Below are positions 25,966 through 34,888 of a DNA stretch of 64,000 nucleotides, in pieces. A model generated the notes under the pieces. It had not been told where the DNA came from. It saw only the letters and a list, made by a program, of their open reading frames with translations, and searched no databases. Location: the NCBI GenBank assembly GCA_016201105.1, contig JACQDN010000004.1:1-64000 (forward strand). Reading direction: 5' to 3'. Made by a program: the position numbers and the translations under genes. The stretch is from Pseudomonadota bacterium (GTDB taxonomy: Bacteria > Pseudomonadota > Alphaproteobacteria > Micropepsales > Micropepsaceae). The first letter of the stretch is position 1. Every line of letters begins with the position of its first letter.

Positions 25966-27000
25966 ATGAACAACAAACTGGTTTTCAAAGACGTTTGGCG
26001 CAAGAACGACGCAAAGGCGGAACAGGACGCCATCGCGGCCTGGCAGGGCGCCGGTGCCATTCCCGCCGGCCAAAACCCCATGGCGCGGGCCAAGGATCTG
26101 TGCGCCGTCGCCTATGACAACGGCAAGCTTGCCGCGGTTTCCACCGTTCAAGTCCAGGCCATGCCGATCGTGCGCGAAAAGATGGCGATGATGCGCGCCT
26201 TCGTGCTGCCGGACTATCGACAACAAAATCCTATTCCGGCGATGACTTCCACGATCTTCGAAGCCATGCGCGGCTATGCCGTTGCGCATCAAGGCGAACG
26301 CGTCGCCGGCGTCGTCGGTCTTATGCCGCGTGGCGTTTATGTGGAGAAACCGGTCACCGAAGCCGGCTTCACCTTTACCGGTTTCACGCCGAAGAACGAT
26401 CGGATCTTCCTGCGCTGGTTCGATCACTACCGCTTCGCCAATGCCGGCAGCGGTCCCGCGGCGCTCAGCGACGAAGCAGCACCGGGCAACGTGGCCAAGG
26501 TCACGCACAAGGACGTCTGGTTCAAGAACGACGCAAAAGTAGAGCAAGACGCCATCGCCGCGTGGAAGGCGGCAGACGCCCTGCCGCCAAGGCAGGATCC
26601 CATGCTGCGTGCAAAAGAGATTTGCGTCGCAGCGTACGAAGGCAAGAACCTGGTCGCGGTTTCAACCGCCACCATCGAACCGATGCCGATGGTACGCCGG
26701 AAGATGGTGTTCTTCCGTCTGTTCGTCGTGCCGGAACATCGTCACCGCGAGATTGTCATTCCGCTTGGGCTGGCGGTGCATCAGGCGGCAGAAAAATATG
26801 CGCTCGCTCATCCCGAACTCGAGTTGGGGGGCACGGCGGCGATCGTGTCCGTGAAAGGCGTCATGAACAAGCCGATCACGCGCGCTCATCTGATCCTGGC
26901 CAGCTACTCGCGGAAGAACGAACCCATCATCCTGCGCTGGTTCGATCACTTCAAATTCCCCAAGCCGCAACCGGCCGCACAAGCCGCGCAGGCTACGTGA
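25966..27000 (+). CDS. Tandem two-domain version of the preceding protein
   Basis: A 344-residue protein made of two copies of the domain at 25278-25793, at about residues 1-160 and 178-335. Shared landmarks are VFKDVWRKNDAKAEQDAIAA / VTHKDVWFKNDAKVEQDAIA, PMPMVRRKMVFFRLFVVPEH, and a closing ILRWFDHFKF. A 15-residue Ala/Gly/Ser-rich linker joins the copies. Function unknown; the three copies suggest recent duplication. Its stop overlaps by 8 bases the convergent stop of the oxidase gene. Confidence 0.8.
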   Translation: MNNKLVFKDVWRKNDAKAEQDAIAAWQGAGAIPAGQNPMARAKDLCAVAYDNGKLAAVSTVQVQAMPIVREKMAMMRAFVLPDYRQQNPIPAMTSTIFEAMRGYAVAHQGERVAGVVGLMPRGVYVEKPVTEAGFTFTGFTPKNDRIFLRWFDHYRFANAGSGPAALSDEAAPGNVAKVTHKDVWFKNDAKVEQDAIAAWKAADALPPRQDPMLRAKEICVAAYEGKNLVAVSTATIEPMPMVRRKMVFFRLFVVPEHRHREIVIPLGLAVHQAAEKYALAHPELELGGTAAIVSVKGVMNKPITRAHLILASYSRKNEPIILRWFDHFKFPKPQPAAQAAQAT

Positions 27001-28159
27001 AGCGTGCCAATCCGAACGCGGAAAGATCGAAATCGGTCTTGCCGTCGAGCGCCCACTGCGTGAGGGCTTCGCCAATCGCCGCGGAATGCTTGAAACCGTG
27101 GCCCGAGCAGGGCGAGGCGATCAGCACGGATTCATGATCGGGGTGGCGATCGATCACGAATCCTGCGTCAGCCGTGACGGTGTAAAGACAGCTCGCGGCT
27201 TTGAGACATTTGTTGCCGATGCTTTCGATGTGCGGCGCGACCAAATTCACGTACATCTCTTCGCTCTCGCGCGACGACACGGAGCGCTCCGAGGATTGCG
27301 GCGTCGCGGTTGCTTCATATTGTTCGCTGGCGATCTTCACGCCGCCCCTAGGGCCGTCGATCGCCGGAAAGCCGTAAATCCCCTTGGCGTTCTCCGGCAA
27401 GGCCCAGATGAAAACGGGAAAGCGCTCGGGCAGAAACGGCGCGATGGAATCCCTGGTCTCAAACCAGAACAATGTCTGGCGATAGATTTTGAAATGCCGG
27501 GCGAAGCGCTCGCCCAGCACCTCGGAAAGCCACGGGCCCACGGCGAGAACGAGCTTTGCGCTGTCATAAGCGCCTCGATCCGTCGTAACCTGCACGCTGT
27601 CTCTTGAGGCTTCGAAGGAGATCAACCGTTCGTTGGTGCGAATATCGGCGCCAAGCTTTCTCGCCAAATCCAGTTGAACGCGAATGCATTTTTCCGGCCT
27701 TAGAAACCCCGCGCCGGGCTCGTAATAGCCGATCTCGCTGTCGCGCACTTTGAAGAGCGGGAAGCGCTTGCGGATTTCGCCGGCGTTCAGGATTTCGTGG
27801 GCGATGCCGAACTTCTTCGCCGCGCTGAGCGTGTTGTCGAAGAAATCCGCGACATGGGTAAAGGCGACGTGGCCGCGGCTGGAAATAATGAGCCCGCCAT
27901 TGGCTGTGAGCAGCGTCTCGCCGGTTTGCGCTTCGAGCGCGCGCCAGATCTCATGGGAGCGCATGACAAGCGGGGTGTAGTGCAGGCCCTCGCCCACGCC
28001 CAGCCGGGTGATCCGGGTGTCGCCATGCGAAGAGCCCATGTCGTGCGGCGGCGAGAACTGGTCGATGCCGAGCACGCGCGCGCCCCGCTTGGCCAGCTGA
28101 TAGGCGGTGGCACTTCCCATGGCGCCGAGGCCCACCACGATCGCGTCGAATGTACTCAT
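26993..28159 (-). CDS. Sarcosine oxidase / N-methyltryptophan oxidase-like flavoprotein
   Basis: A 388-residue FAD enzyme. The Rossmann fingerprint VVGLGAMGSATA is at the N-terminus, followed by SSHGDTRITRLGVGEGLHY, typical of the monomeric sarcosine oxidase family. C324 in SCLYTVTADAGFVID corresponds to the Cys that binds FAD covalently in MSOX/MTOX. It probably oxidises an N-methyl amino acid with release of hydrogen peroxide; the substrate is unresolved. Monocistronic, divergent from the lipoprotein gene. Confidence 0.88.
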   Translation of the reverse strand: MSTFDAIVVGLGAMGSATAYQLAKRGARVLGIDQFSPPHDMGSSHGDTRITRLGVGEGLHYTPLVMRSHEIWRALEAQTGETLLTANGGLIISSRGHVAFTHVADFFDNTLSAAKKFGIAHEILNAGEIRKRFPLFKVRDSEIGYYEPGAGFLRPEKCIRVQLDLARKLGADIRTNERLISFEASRDSVQVTTDRGAYDSAKLVLAVGPWLSEVLGERFARHFKIYRQTLFWFETRDSIAPFLPERFPVFIWALPENAKGIYGFPAIDGPRGGVKIASEQYEATATPQSSERSVSSRESEEMYVNLVAPHIESIGNKCLKAASCLYTVTADAGFVIDRHPDHESVLIASPCSGHGFKHSAAIGEALTQWALDGKTDFDLSAFGLARFT

Positions 28160-28255
28160 GGCCCAACCCTATCGCCGCCGGTCCGGGGAAGGGACTCTTG
28201 CGTCCGGCAAGCTCTGCGCTCACCGTTGGGCGATTCGCGAATCAGCAGGGGCACC

Positions 28256-28702
28256 ATGCGTATTCTCCTTGCGGCCGTAGCCGTCCTATCGCTTGCCGCC
28301 TGCACGACCGAGGAACAGGCGAAGCAGTCGCGCCCATCCACCCATCAGGCCGCCGAAAACCTGCCATATCAGCCGGTGCGCTTCGCCATGCCGCCCGGGA
28401 GCACCATCGACCGCAACAATACCGTGGCCGTGGGCGACAGCGTGCAATGGTTCGGGACCCTCGCGCTGACCTCAAGCCTCGATATCGACGGCACCAGCGA
28501 ATACTACAACCGTGAACTCGCCGCGCAGGGATGGGAACCTCTCAGCTCGCTGATCGCCGATCGCGTCATCCTGCAGTTCGTCAACCGCCAAAAGCAACGC
28601 GCCTGCATCGTCACCATCGAATCCGGAAACATGTGGTCGGGCACGCATGTGGAGATCGTGGTGGCACCGCTTGTCTCCAGGGCCAATATCGCCAGCCGCT
28701 AA
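28256..28702 (+). CDS. Small lipoprotein
   Basis: ATG 28256 after AGGGG; 148 residues. The lipobox LSLAAC at residues 12-17 marks a type II signal peptide with Cys 17 as lipidation site. The mature part has a predicted mixed fold (SSLDIDGTSEYYNRELAAQG, then ACIVTIESGNMWSGTHVEI). Function unknown. Its TAA overlaps by 3 bases the stop of the convergent endonuclease III-like gene. Confidence 0.78.
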   Translation: MRILLAAVAVLSLAACTTEEQAKQSRPSTHQAAENLPYQPVRFAMPPGSTIDRNNTVAVGDSVQWFGTLALTSSLDIDGTSEYYNRELAAQGWEPLSSLIADRVILQFVNRQKQRACIVTIESGNMWSGTHVEIVVAPLVSRANIASR

Positions 28703-29376
28703 AAATTCTTCACCGGTGCATGCGCGCACAGTTTGTCCAGCGGACAAGCCAGGCATTGCGGCTTGGAACGTTTACACAAGGTTTTGCCGTGTTCGCGCAG
28801 CGCTGTGTAGGCGGTTTTGAGCCAATCGGACTTCCCGTTCGCGACACTTTGCAAAATCCCGACGGCGGCTTTGTAGGTCGCCGCATACGACTTTTCCTCT
28901 GTGCATGCGCCCAACCGCACCAACACCCTAAGACCGTTGGATTCGACGCTCGCGTGCGGCCCCAAGCCTGAGAACAACACGATACGATCCGCGCTAGGCT
29001 CGCCGATGGCGGGAAATTTCTTCAACAGTGTCCGCATCTTCTTGGGTGGACTCTGGCGCAATGCACCGGCGAGATCGCCGCTGCATTCCTCCAGCACAAT
29101 TCTCGCGATGTCCCGCCAGCGCTTGACGCGCGTCTGCGGGTTCATTCCGCCGCGTTCGGCGATTTCGAGCAGCACGGCGTTCGGCGCGTCGGCGATCTTT
29201 CCGGCATCGAGACCGACGCTTTTTTTGAATTCGGCGAACAGCGCGGCGCGCCTGTCATCGTCGATGAGATAACCGATGTTTTCCCAGAGAATGAGTTCAA
29301 GCGGATCGCTCAAATCCTCGCGCACCGGGGTAAGCTGGGCCAGCTTTCGAACGACAATCTTCAAATCTATCGCCAT
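28699..29376 (-). CDS. Endonuclease III-like HhH-GPD protein with [4Fe-4S] cluster
   Basis: A 225-residue base-excision-repair type protein. The helix-hairpin-helix region reads KFPAIGEPSADRIVLF and the C-terminus has the cluster spacing C-x6-C-x2-C-x5-C (CKRSKPQCLACPLDKLC). The HhH lacks the usual LPGVG and the catalytic Lys is not evident, so specificity may differ from Nth. The start is ATG 29376, where the fold begins; an in-frame start lies 54 bases upstream. Confidence 0.78.
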   Translation of the reverse strand: MAIDLKIVVRKLAQLTPVREDLSDPLELILWENIGYLIDDDRRAALFAEFKKSVGLDAGKIADAPNAVLLEIAERGGMNPQTRVKRWRDIARIVLEECSGDLAGALRQSPPKKMRTLLKKFPAIGEPSADRIVLFSGLGPHASVESNGLRVLVRLGACTEEKSYAATYKAAVGILQSVANGKSDWLKTAYTALREHGKTLCKRSKPQCLACPLDKLCAHAPVKNF

Positions 29377-29579
29377 GCGATTCCGGCCTCGCATCGCGGC
29401 CAAACGGCTATGCTGGCACACTGCCGCCACCTGTTCCGCAGAGCTTCCCCTATGGTTGGCGAGGTGCAGTATGTTAAAATGCAGAAAGCTTGAGCGCTAT
29501 TGGTTGGAGGCCCCGGATGCGCCATAGATTTGCCTTGCTGGCTGGGGCAAAAATAGCGCGTCGAAGATAGATCGGTGCC

Positions 29580-30293
29580 ATGCCCGCAAACTTCGTTCTG
29601 TTCGGAACGTCTCATTGGGCGGTAATCGCCCTCACTTTCCTGGTTCCGCTCGCTCTTGTGCGCTCCTCACGCGGCCAAGAGCGCACGCACATCGCCGAAT
29701 ATATCCGCTGGTCGCTCGCCTTCCTGCTGCTGGCCGACTGGGCCGCCTGGATGACGCTGGTATATGAGAGAGGCTGGCTCGGCTGGGGCAATGCGCTGCC
29801 GTTCAATCTGTGCGACTGGGCGACGATTGCGGCCATCGCGACCCTCATCCGGCCCAACCAGTACTCCTATGAGCTTGCGTATTTTTGGGGCCTGGGCGGC
29901 ACCATGCAGGCACTGATCACGCCGGATCTGGTCTACGATTTTCCCGACGTTCGCTTCGTCATCTTTTTCTTCTACCACTGCATCATCATCATTTCGGTGC
30001 TGTACCTGACGTTCGGCATGAGGCTGAGGCCTTATCCGATTTCCATTCTGCGTTCGCTGATGTGGTCGTTTGCCTATGTCGCCGTGGCCGGAACGGTGAA
30101 CATTCTGCTGGGCACCAATTACGGCTTCCTCACGCACAAGCCAGAGCACACAACGATCTTTGTCTATCTCTCGGACTGGCCCTGGTACATTCCCGAATTG
30201 GTGGGCGTCGCACTGCTCTCGGCCCTCATTTACTACGCACCATGGTTCGTCGCCGATCGCTTCAAGCATCGAACGGTGATGTCGCCGGCCTGA
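29580..30293 (+). CDS. YwaF/TIGR02206 family integral membrane protein
   Basis: A 237-residue protein with six or seven hydrophobic helices. It carries the family-typical LPFNLCDWATIAA, then GLGGTMQALITPDL, FFFYHCIIIISVLYL and GTNYGFLTHKP. The family has no established function. It stands alone; the 29377-29579 gap upstream shows no gene I can support. Confidence 0.78.
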   Translation: MPANFVLFGTSHWAVIALTFLVPLALVRSSRGQERTHIAEYIRWSLAFLLLADWAAWMTLVYERGWLGWGNALPFNLCDWATIAAIATLIRPNQYSYELAYFWGLGGTMQALITPDLVYDFPDVRFVIFFFYHCIIIISVLYLTFGMRLRPYPISILRSLMWSFAYVAVAGTVNILLGTNYGFLTHKPEHTTIFVYLSDWPWYIPELVGVALLSALIYYAPWFVADRFKHRTVMSPA

Positions 30294-30307
30294 GGCGAGC
30301 GCCGTCG

Positions 30308-30438
30308 ACCCTCCCTTGGGAGGGTCGAAAAATTCAGGAGCGGCAGCGAGTGGATTTTTCGGGGAGGATCAGGAAGGAGATTCCCTTTCCACATCCTCCC
30401 CGAAGCGCTTCGCGCTTCGACCCTCCCAAGGGAGGGTA
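30308..30438. repeat. Intergenic palindromic repeat, family A copy 3
   Basis: ACCCTCCCTTGGGAGGGTCG at the left mirrors GACCCTCCCAAGGGAGGGT at the right. Inner TTTTTCGGGGAGGATC and ATCCTCCCCGAAG form a second pairing. It lies just after the YwaF-family gene. Confidence 0.8.
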
Positions 30439-30453
30439 GGCCCAGAAATTCAT

Positions 30454-30487
30454 GAGGCGGCCGGCGCCATCGCGCCGTAGCCGCCTC
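30454..30487. terminator. Very strong GC hairpin
   Basis: GAGGCGGCCGGCGC and GCGCCG-TA-GCCGCCTC form a 14-bp stem with a 2-base bulge and a 4-base loop. No T-run follows, so it may be a transcript-stabilising or Rho-assisted end. The remaining 30488-30692 stretch shows no gene I can support. Confidence 0.5.
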
Positions 30488-30692
30488 ACGCTGCCCCCTT
30501 CAAGTGCGGACCCAAAAAACCGCGGAGCTTAGCCCCCAATGCCCCTGGACCCGCGGCGGCGGGAAGTGTGCCGGGAAGGCCTTCGCATGCAACGGGTCCG
30601 CATGGCTGTTTCGCGAATTTTGCAACAGGTGTGTACTGAAGGACACATCCCTGACTGGAGAATGACCCGGCCATTACCTTTCAGGCGCCCGA

Positions 30693-31844
30693 TCAGAGCG
30701 GGCGAAAGTGCTTGGAGAGCTTGAGGCCCTGCTTTTGATAGTTGGAGCCGATGCCCTGGCCATAGCCCTCCGGCGGGGGGTCGGTCAGGCGCTCAAACAC
30801 TAGGCGGCCAATGATCTGGCCGTGTTCCAGGATGAAGGGAACTTCACGGGAGCGCACTTCCAGGACGGCGCGCGCGCTCGGCGGATGGCCGGGCTCGAAG
30901 CCGAAACCGGGGTCGAAGAAGCCCGCATAGTGGACGCGGAACTCGCCGACCAGCGGGTTGAAGGGGACCATCTCGGCCGCATAGTCGTAAGGGATCGCCA
31001 CCGTCTCGCGGCTGACGAGGATGTAGAACTCGTCGGGGTCGAGAACCATGAAGCCGGCCGGATTGGGTTCGACCGCATCCCAAAAAAGATAGGCGTCGAG
31101 TGCGTCGCGTTCGTCGACATCGATGAGGCCGGTGTGGCGCTTGGCGCGCCAGCCGATGCGCGCGCCTTCCTGCCCTTTCAGGTCGATGCTGAGCGCAAGC
31201 CCGTTGTCGATATCGGCGTCACCCGACACAAGCGGGGTTTCCGCGTGCAAGCGCTTCAATTGCGTATCGGTGAACTGCGGCGAACCGTGGCGGATCCGCA
31301 ATTGATTCAGCCGCGAGCCCTTGCGCACCAGAATGGGGAAGGTGCGCGGCGAAATCTCCGCATAGAGCGGTCCGCGATAGTTGGCTTCGATGCGATCGAA
31401 GGCCTGTCCGTAGTCGGTGATGAGGCGGGTGAACACGTCGATGCGCCCGGTCGAACTTTTGGGATTGGCCGTGCCGGAAATGCGCGCGGAAAAATCCGCA
31501 TGTTCCAGCAACGGCACGATGTAGACGCAGCCGGTCTCGAGCACCGCGCCTTGCGTAAGATCGATCTCGTGCATGAAAACAGAGCGCAGTTTCCCCTCGA
31601 CCGTCGCGTTCGGTCCGGGCAGGAAGCTTGCCCGCACCCGATAGGCGACCGGTCCTAGCCGCAAATCGACGCTGGCCGGTTGCAGCTGGCCCGCTTCGAT
31701 TTCCTCGGTGGCGAGGAGTTCTTTTCTCGCCCGGATCAATCGTTTCAACACATGGCTCGGCAGAATGCCCGTGGAGAAACGGCCGTAGTGCTCGCTGCCC
31801 TCCCCGGCATTTTGTCCAAACAAGGTTTCTGCGGTTTCAGTCAT
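30693..31844 (-). CDS. dcd: 2'-deoxycytidine 5'-triphosphate deaminase (two-domain form)
   Basis: A 383-residue protein with an N-terminal DCD domain: ILPSHVLKRLIRARK, LQPASVDLRLG, and the signature ANPKSSTGRIDVF. A second dUTPase-like half follows (IPYDYAAEMVPFNPLVGEFR, then HPPSARAVLEVRSREVPFIL). This long form is typical of alphaproteobacteria and deaminates dCTP to dUTP for thymidylate synthesis. The start is ATG 31844; an in-frame upstream ATG at 31895 exists but adds residues without family character. Confidence 0.9.
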   Translation of the reverse strand: MTETAETLFGQNAGEGSEHYGRFSTGILPSHVLKRLIRARKELLATEEIEAGQLQPASVDLRLGPVAYRVRASFLPGPNATVEGKLRSVFMHEIDLTQGAVLETGCVYIVPLLEHADFSARISGTANPKSSTGRIDVFTRLITDYGQAFDRIEANYRGPLYAEISPRTFPILVRKGSRLNQLRIRHGSPQFTDTQLKRLHAETPLVSGDADIDNGLALSIDLKGQEGARIGWRAKRHTGLIDVDERDALDAYLFWDAVEPNPAGFMVLDPDEFYILVSRETVAIPYDYAAEMVPFNPLVGEFRVHYAGFFDPGFGFEPGHPPSARAVLEVRSREVPFILEHGQIIGRLVFERLTDPPPEGYGQGIGSNYQKQGLKLSKHFRPL

Positions 31845-32061
31845 GCGGGTTTTATAGGGGCGCGCTGCGCCTGGGTCACGCGGCGATACTAACAAAGCTG
31901 TGCAACGCTTGCTTCTACAGGCGTGAAGTTGCTTGGCGACGCGTGTTTTCTGCGAACTCTTTGCAGGGAAAGAGGCCGATGCGGCTCCCCGGTTCGCACG
32001 CGATCGCCGACCTCTTTAAAGGGACTGCCAGATCCTGACGGCATTGTTCTGGCACAACCGG

Positions 32062-34812
32062 TCAACTGAGAAATGTTCTGATTTCTGCAATCGTTTCGGC
32101 CAGACCGCAGCGGCTGACGGGTGCATCGGAGGGAAACGCACTGAGCAGTCGCGACGGCGTTGCAGGCTCCAGGATGACGAAACAGCCTTTGTCGGTCTGC
32201 GAGCGGATGAGGCGACCGAAAGCCTGCTTCAGGCGCAGCCGCGTCAAGAGATCGTCGTAGCTTTTGCCGAAGCGCACGCGGCGCGCTTTGTGCAGAATTG
32301 TCGGCTTGGGCCACGGGACCTTGTCGAACACCACGAGGCGCAGCGACCGTCCGGGCACGTCTACGCCGTCGCGCAGCGCATCCGTTCCGAGCAGGCAAGC
32401 GTTTTCTTCAGCGCGGAAGAGATCGACCAAAGCGCCGGTATCAAGACGGTCCACATGCTGCGCGTATAGCGCGATGCCCGCATCGGCGAGCGGTGCGGCG
32501 ATACGGCTTTCCACGCCGCGCAAGGTGCGCACCGCGGTGAACAATCCCAGCGCTCCTCCCCCGCTTGCCAAGAACAGCTCGCGATAAGCGGCGGCACAGG
32601 CGGAGGCATCGCGGCGGTCAACGTCCCTCACGATGAAGATGCGCGACTGCTCGGCGTAGCGGAACGGCGAGCCGAAACTCGCGCGTTTCGGCGGCTGGGC
32701 CAGATGATGCGCGCCGGTCCGCACTTCGGCGTTCTTCCAGTCGTCCGCGCCCGCTTCGCCGTCGCGCAACGTGGCCGAAGTGATCAGCGCGCCATGCGCC
32801 GGCGCCAGCACCTCGGCCGCCAAGGGGATCGTCGGGTCGATCCAGTGTCGCCACAGCCCGACATCCGCGTCGCGCCCATCCTGGCGTTCGATCTCGAACC
32901 AATCGACGAATTCCTCGCGGCGCTCGCCCGTTTCCAGCGCCTCGAGCATCGCGATCCAGGCCGGAAGAATGAGTTTGGCGCGGCGCTCGAGCCCGCGCGC
33001 CGCCGCTTCGATGCGCGCGCGACTGTAAGTTTCCAGCTCGCTCGACTTGTCGTCCATCTGTTTGCGCAGAGTTCGCGCAAGACGCAGCAGGGGATCGGCA
33101 ATGCGCCGCAACGCAAGGCCCAGCCCATGCGCCGCATCGACGATCTGATCGCCCAACGGCTCGGTGCCCGCTTCCAGCGAATAGAAGGCATCGGCATCTT
33201 CGCTACGCGCGCGCACATGCTGATAGGCGGCCGCGAGAAATTCCTCGCCCGGCCCCCGAGGGGCGCCGGAATTGATGCGAGAGGACCATCCTTCGCCGGC
33301 CAAGGCGCTCGCCGCGGTGACGGCTTCGTCCAAAGCCTCGCGCGCGGCTTCGTCGTCGCTGACGAGATCCTTCAGCCGCTCTTGCAATCCGCGCATGCGG
33401 CTGCGTGCGCGCCCTTCGGGGCCGCGAATCCAGCGGCGCAGCTCGACCATTTCGCTTCCCGAAATCCATGCCGCAAAGCCGGAGTCCGCCGCATCGAACA
33501 GGTGATGGCCTTCGTCGAAGACATAGCGCACGCGCCGCTCCGGCGGCGTATCGCTTGTCTCGTCGTTCGAGAGCCAATCTTGCGAAGCCTGTGCGATCAC
33601 CAACGCATGATTGGCCACGACGATGGGCGCGTGGCGCGCTCTTCGAATGGCGCGCTCGATGAAGCAGGCGCGATAATGCGGACACGCCGCATAGATACAT
33701 TCGCCGCGCCGATCGGTCACCTCGCTCAGGGGCAAAGACGACGCCAGGAAGGCCGGAAAGCCTGCGCCGGACACGTCTCCGTCGCTCGTCACGCCGATCC
33801 AGCGCGCGATCAGTCCCAACGCCACGGTGCGCTGTCCCGGCGCGAGCGCGGTGCGCTTGGCGGCGTCCTCAAAATTGAGCAGACAGAGATAGTTTTCACG
33901 ACCCTTGCGCACGACCGCCTTTTCTTCGCGCTCGGCGGGGTCGGGATAGAGGCGCGCGATCTCCTGCACGATCTGGCGCTGCAAATTGCGCGTGTAAGTG
34001 GACAGCCAAAGGCCGGGCCCGTTCTTCTCCGCCCATAGACTCGCGGGCGCGAGGTAACCCAGCGTTTTGCCAATGCCGGTCCCCGCTTCGATCAGCGCGA
34101 TCTTCGGTGCACCGGCCTGCTCGCGCGGCGCGAAAGCATACGAGGCGGCTTGCGCATATTCGCCTTGCTCGGTGCGCGTTTCGCCCGCGCTGCCGAGGAG
34201 CTCAGCCAATCGCGCGCTCGTCTCGCCGCTTTCGACCGGCAGTGAGCCCGGTTTTGCCGGGGGCGCCTCGTCTTCCCAATGCGGCAGCCCTCGCCAGGTT
34301 TCGAAACCCGCGATCGGCGAGGCTACACGCTCTGGCTCCCCTATTGCCGAGAGCACGGCGGGTCCCCAGCGCCAGCCCGCGCGAACGAGATTGGCGGCGA
34401 GCAGACGAACTTTCGCGCGCTCGGCTTCCGCGAGCGCCTGCAGTTCTTCGATCAGCGTCGACGCCGCGGCCGGCAAAACCGCAGCCGCCTCTTCATTGTT
34501 GCTCGGCGCCGAGAGCATCAACGCGCGCGCAAGACCCAAGGCGCTGGGCACGAAGGGGATACCTGGACGAACGAAGGCAAAAAGCTCCAGCACGTCGAAC
34601 AACGGCTTGCTCGGCGCGGTCTTCAATCGCCCGGCGACGAAAGCGGCGTGCGCTACCAGCACATCGCCCGAACGGAACAGAGCGCGCGCTTGCTCGAGAT
34701 CGGCGCGGCGCGAGGATCCATCGCCCAACGCCAATATCGCTCCGCCCGGCGCCGGCACGAGCGCAGGCAAGTTGCGAAATGTCATGAGCGAAGAAAGAGA
34801 GTCCGTCGGCAT
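32062..34812 (-). CDS. DinG/XPD-like ATP-dependent DNA helicase
   Basis: A 916-residue superfamily 2 helicase. Walker A is in IEAGTGIGKTLGYLAPA and the Walker B box is DEGH in RYVFDEGHHLFDA. Cys residues placed for an XPD-type Fe-S cluster are seen in ENYLCLLNFED and ECIYAACPHYRACF. The C-terminal helicase motifs include LLGTDALRDGVDVPGRSLR. It probably resolves unusual DNA structures 5' to 3'. The start could be 34812 or ATG 34785; neither has a clear ribosome site. Confidence 0.88.
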   Translation of the reverse strand: MPTDSLSSLMTFRNLPALVPAPGGAILALGDGSSRRADLEQARALFRSGDVLVAHAAFVAGRLKTAPSKPLFDVLELFAFVRPGIPFVPSALGLARALMLSAPSNNEEAAAVLPAAASTLIEELQALAEAERAKVRLLAANLVRAGWRWGPAVLSAIGEPERVASPIAGFETWRGLPHWEDEAPPAKPGSLPVESGETSARLAELLGSAGETRTEQGEYAQAASYAFAPREQAGAPKIALIEAGTGIGKTLGYLAPASLWAEKNGPGLWLSTYTRNLQRQIVQEIARLYPDPAEREEKAVVRKGRENYLCLLNFEDAAKRTALAPGQRTVALGLIARWIGVTSDGDVSGAGFPAFLASSLPLSEVTDRRGECIYAACPHYRACFIERAIRRARHAPIVVANHALVIAQASQDWLSNDETSDTPPERRVRYVFDEGHHLFDAADSGFAAWISGSEMVELRRWIRGPEGRARSRMRGLQERLKDLVSDDEAAREALDEAVTAASALAGEGWSSRINSGAPRGPGEEFLAAAYQHVRARSEDADAFYSLEAGTEPLGDQIVDAAHGLGLALRRIADPLLRLARTLRKQMDDKSSELETYSRARIEAAARGLERRAKLILPAWIAMLEALETGERREEFVDWFEIERQDGRDADVGLWRHWIDPTIPLAAEVLAPAHGALITSATLRDGEAGADDWKNAEVRTGAHHLAQPPKRASFGSPFRYAEQSRIFIVRDVDRRDASACAAAYRELFLASGGGALGLFTAVRTLRGVESRIAAPLADAGIALYAQHVDRLDTGALVDLFRAEENACLLGTDALRDGVDVPGRSLRLVVFDKVPWPKPTILHKARRVRFGKSYDDLLTRLRLKQAFGRLIRSQTDKGCFVILEPATPSRLLSAFPSDAPVSRCGLAETIAEIRTFLS

Positions 34813-34888
34813 CGGAGCCGATCATGCCGAGCCTTGCGACGAAAGAAAGGTCAAGCGGGAAAAGAAAAGCCGGGCGGCAAGAGAAAAA

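Noticed and set aside
29473..29527. Tiny 17-codon frame upstream of the YwaF-family gene
   Set aside because: No ribosome site or conservation evidence; too short to support.
30486..30674. 62-codon minus-strand frame in the gap before dcd
   Set aside because: No ribosome site and unusual Gly/Pro-rich composition without a helix or domain; left as empty gap.
31968..32020. AAAGAGG...CCTCTTT inverted repeat between dcd and helicase genes
   Set aside because: Only about 7 paired bases with a 35-base loop; not convincing as a terminator.
32704..34038. Plus-strand open frame (444 codons) opposite the helicase
   Set aside because: Antisense shadow of the DinG-like gene.
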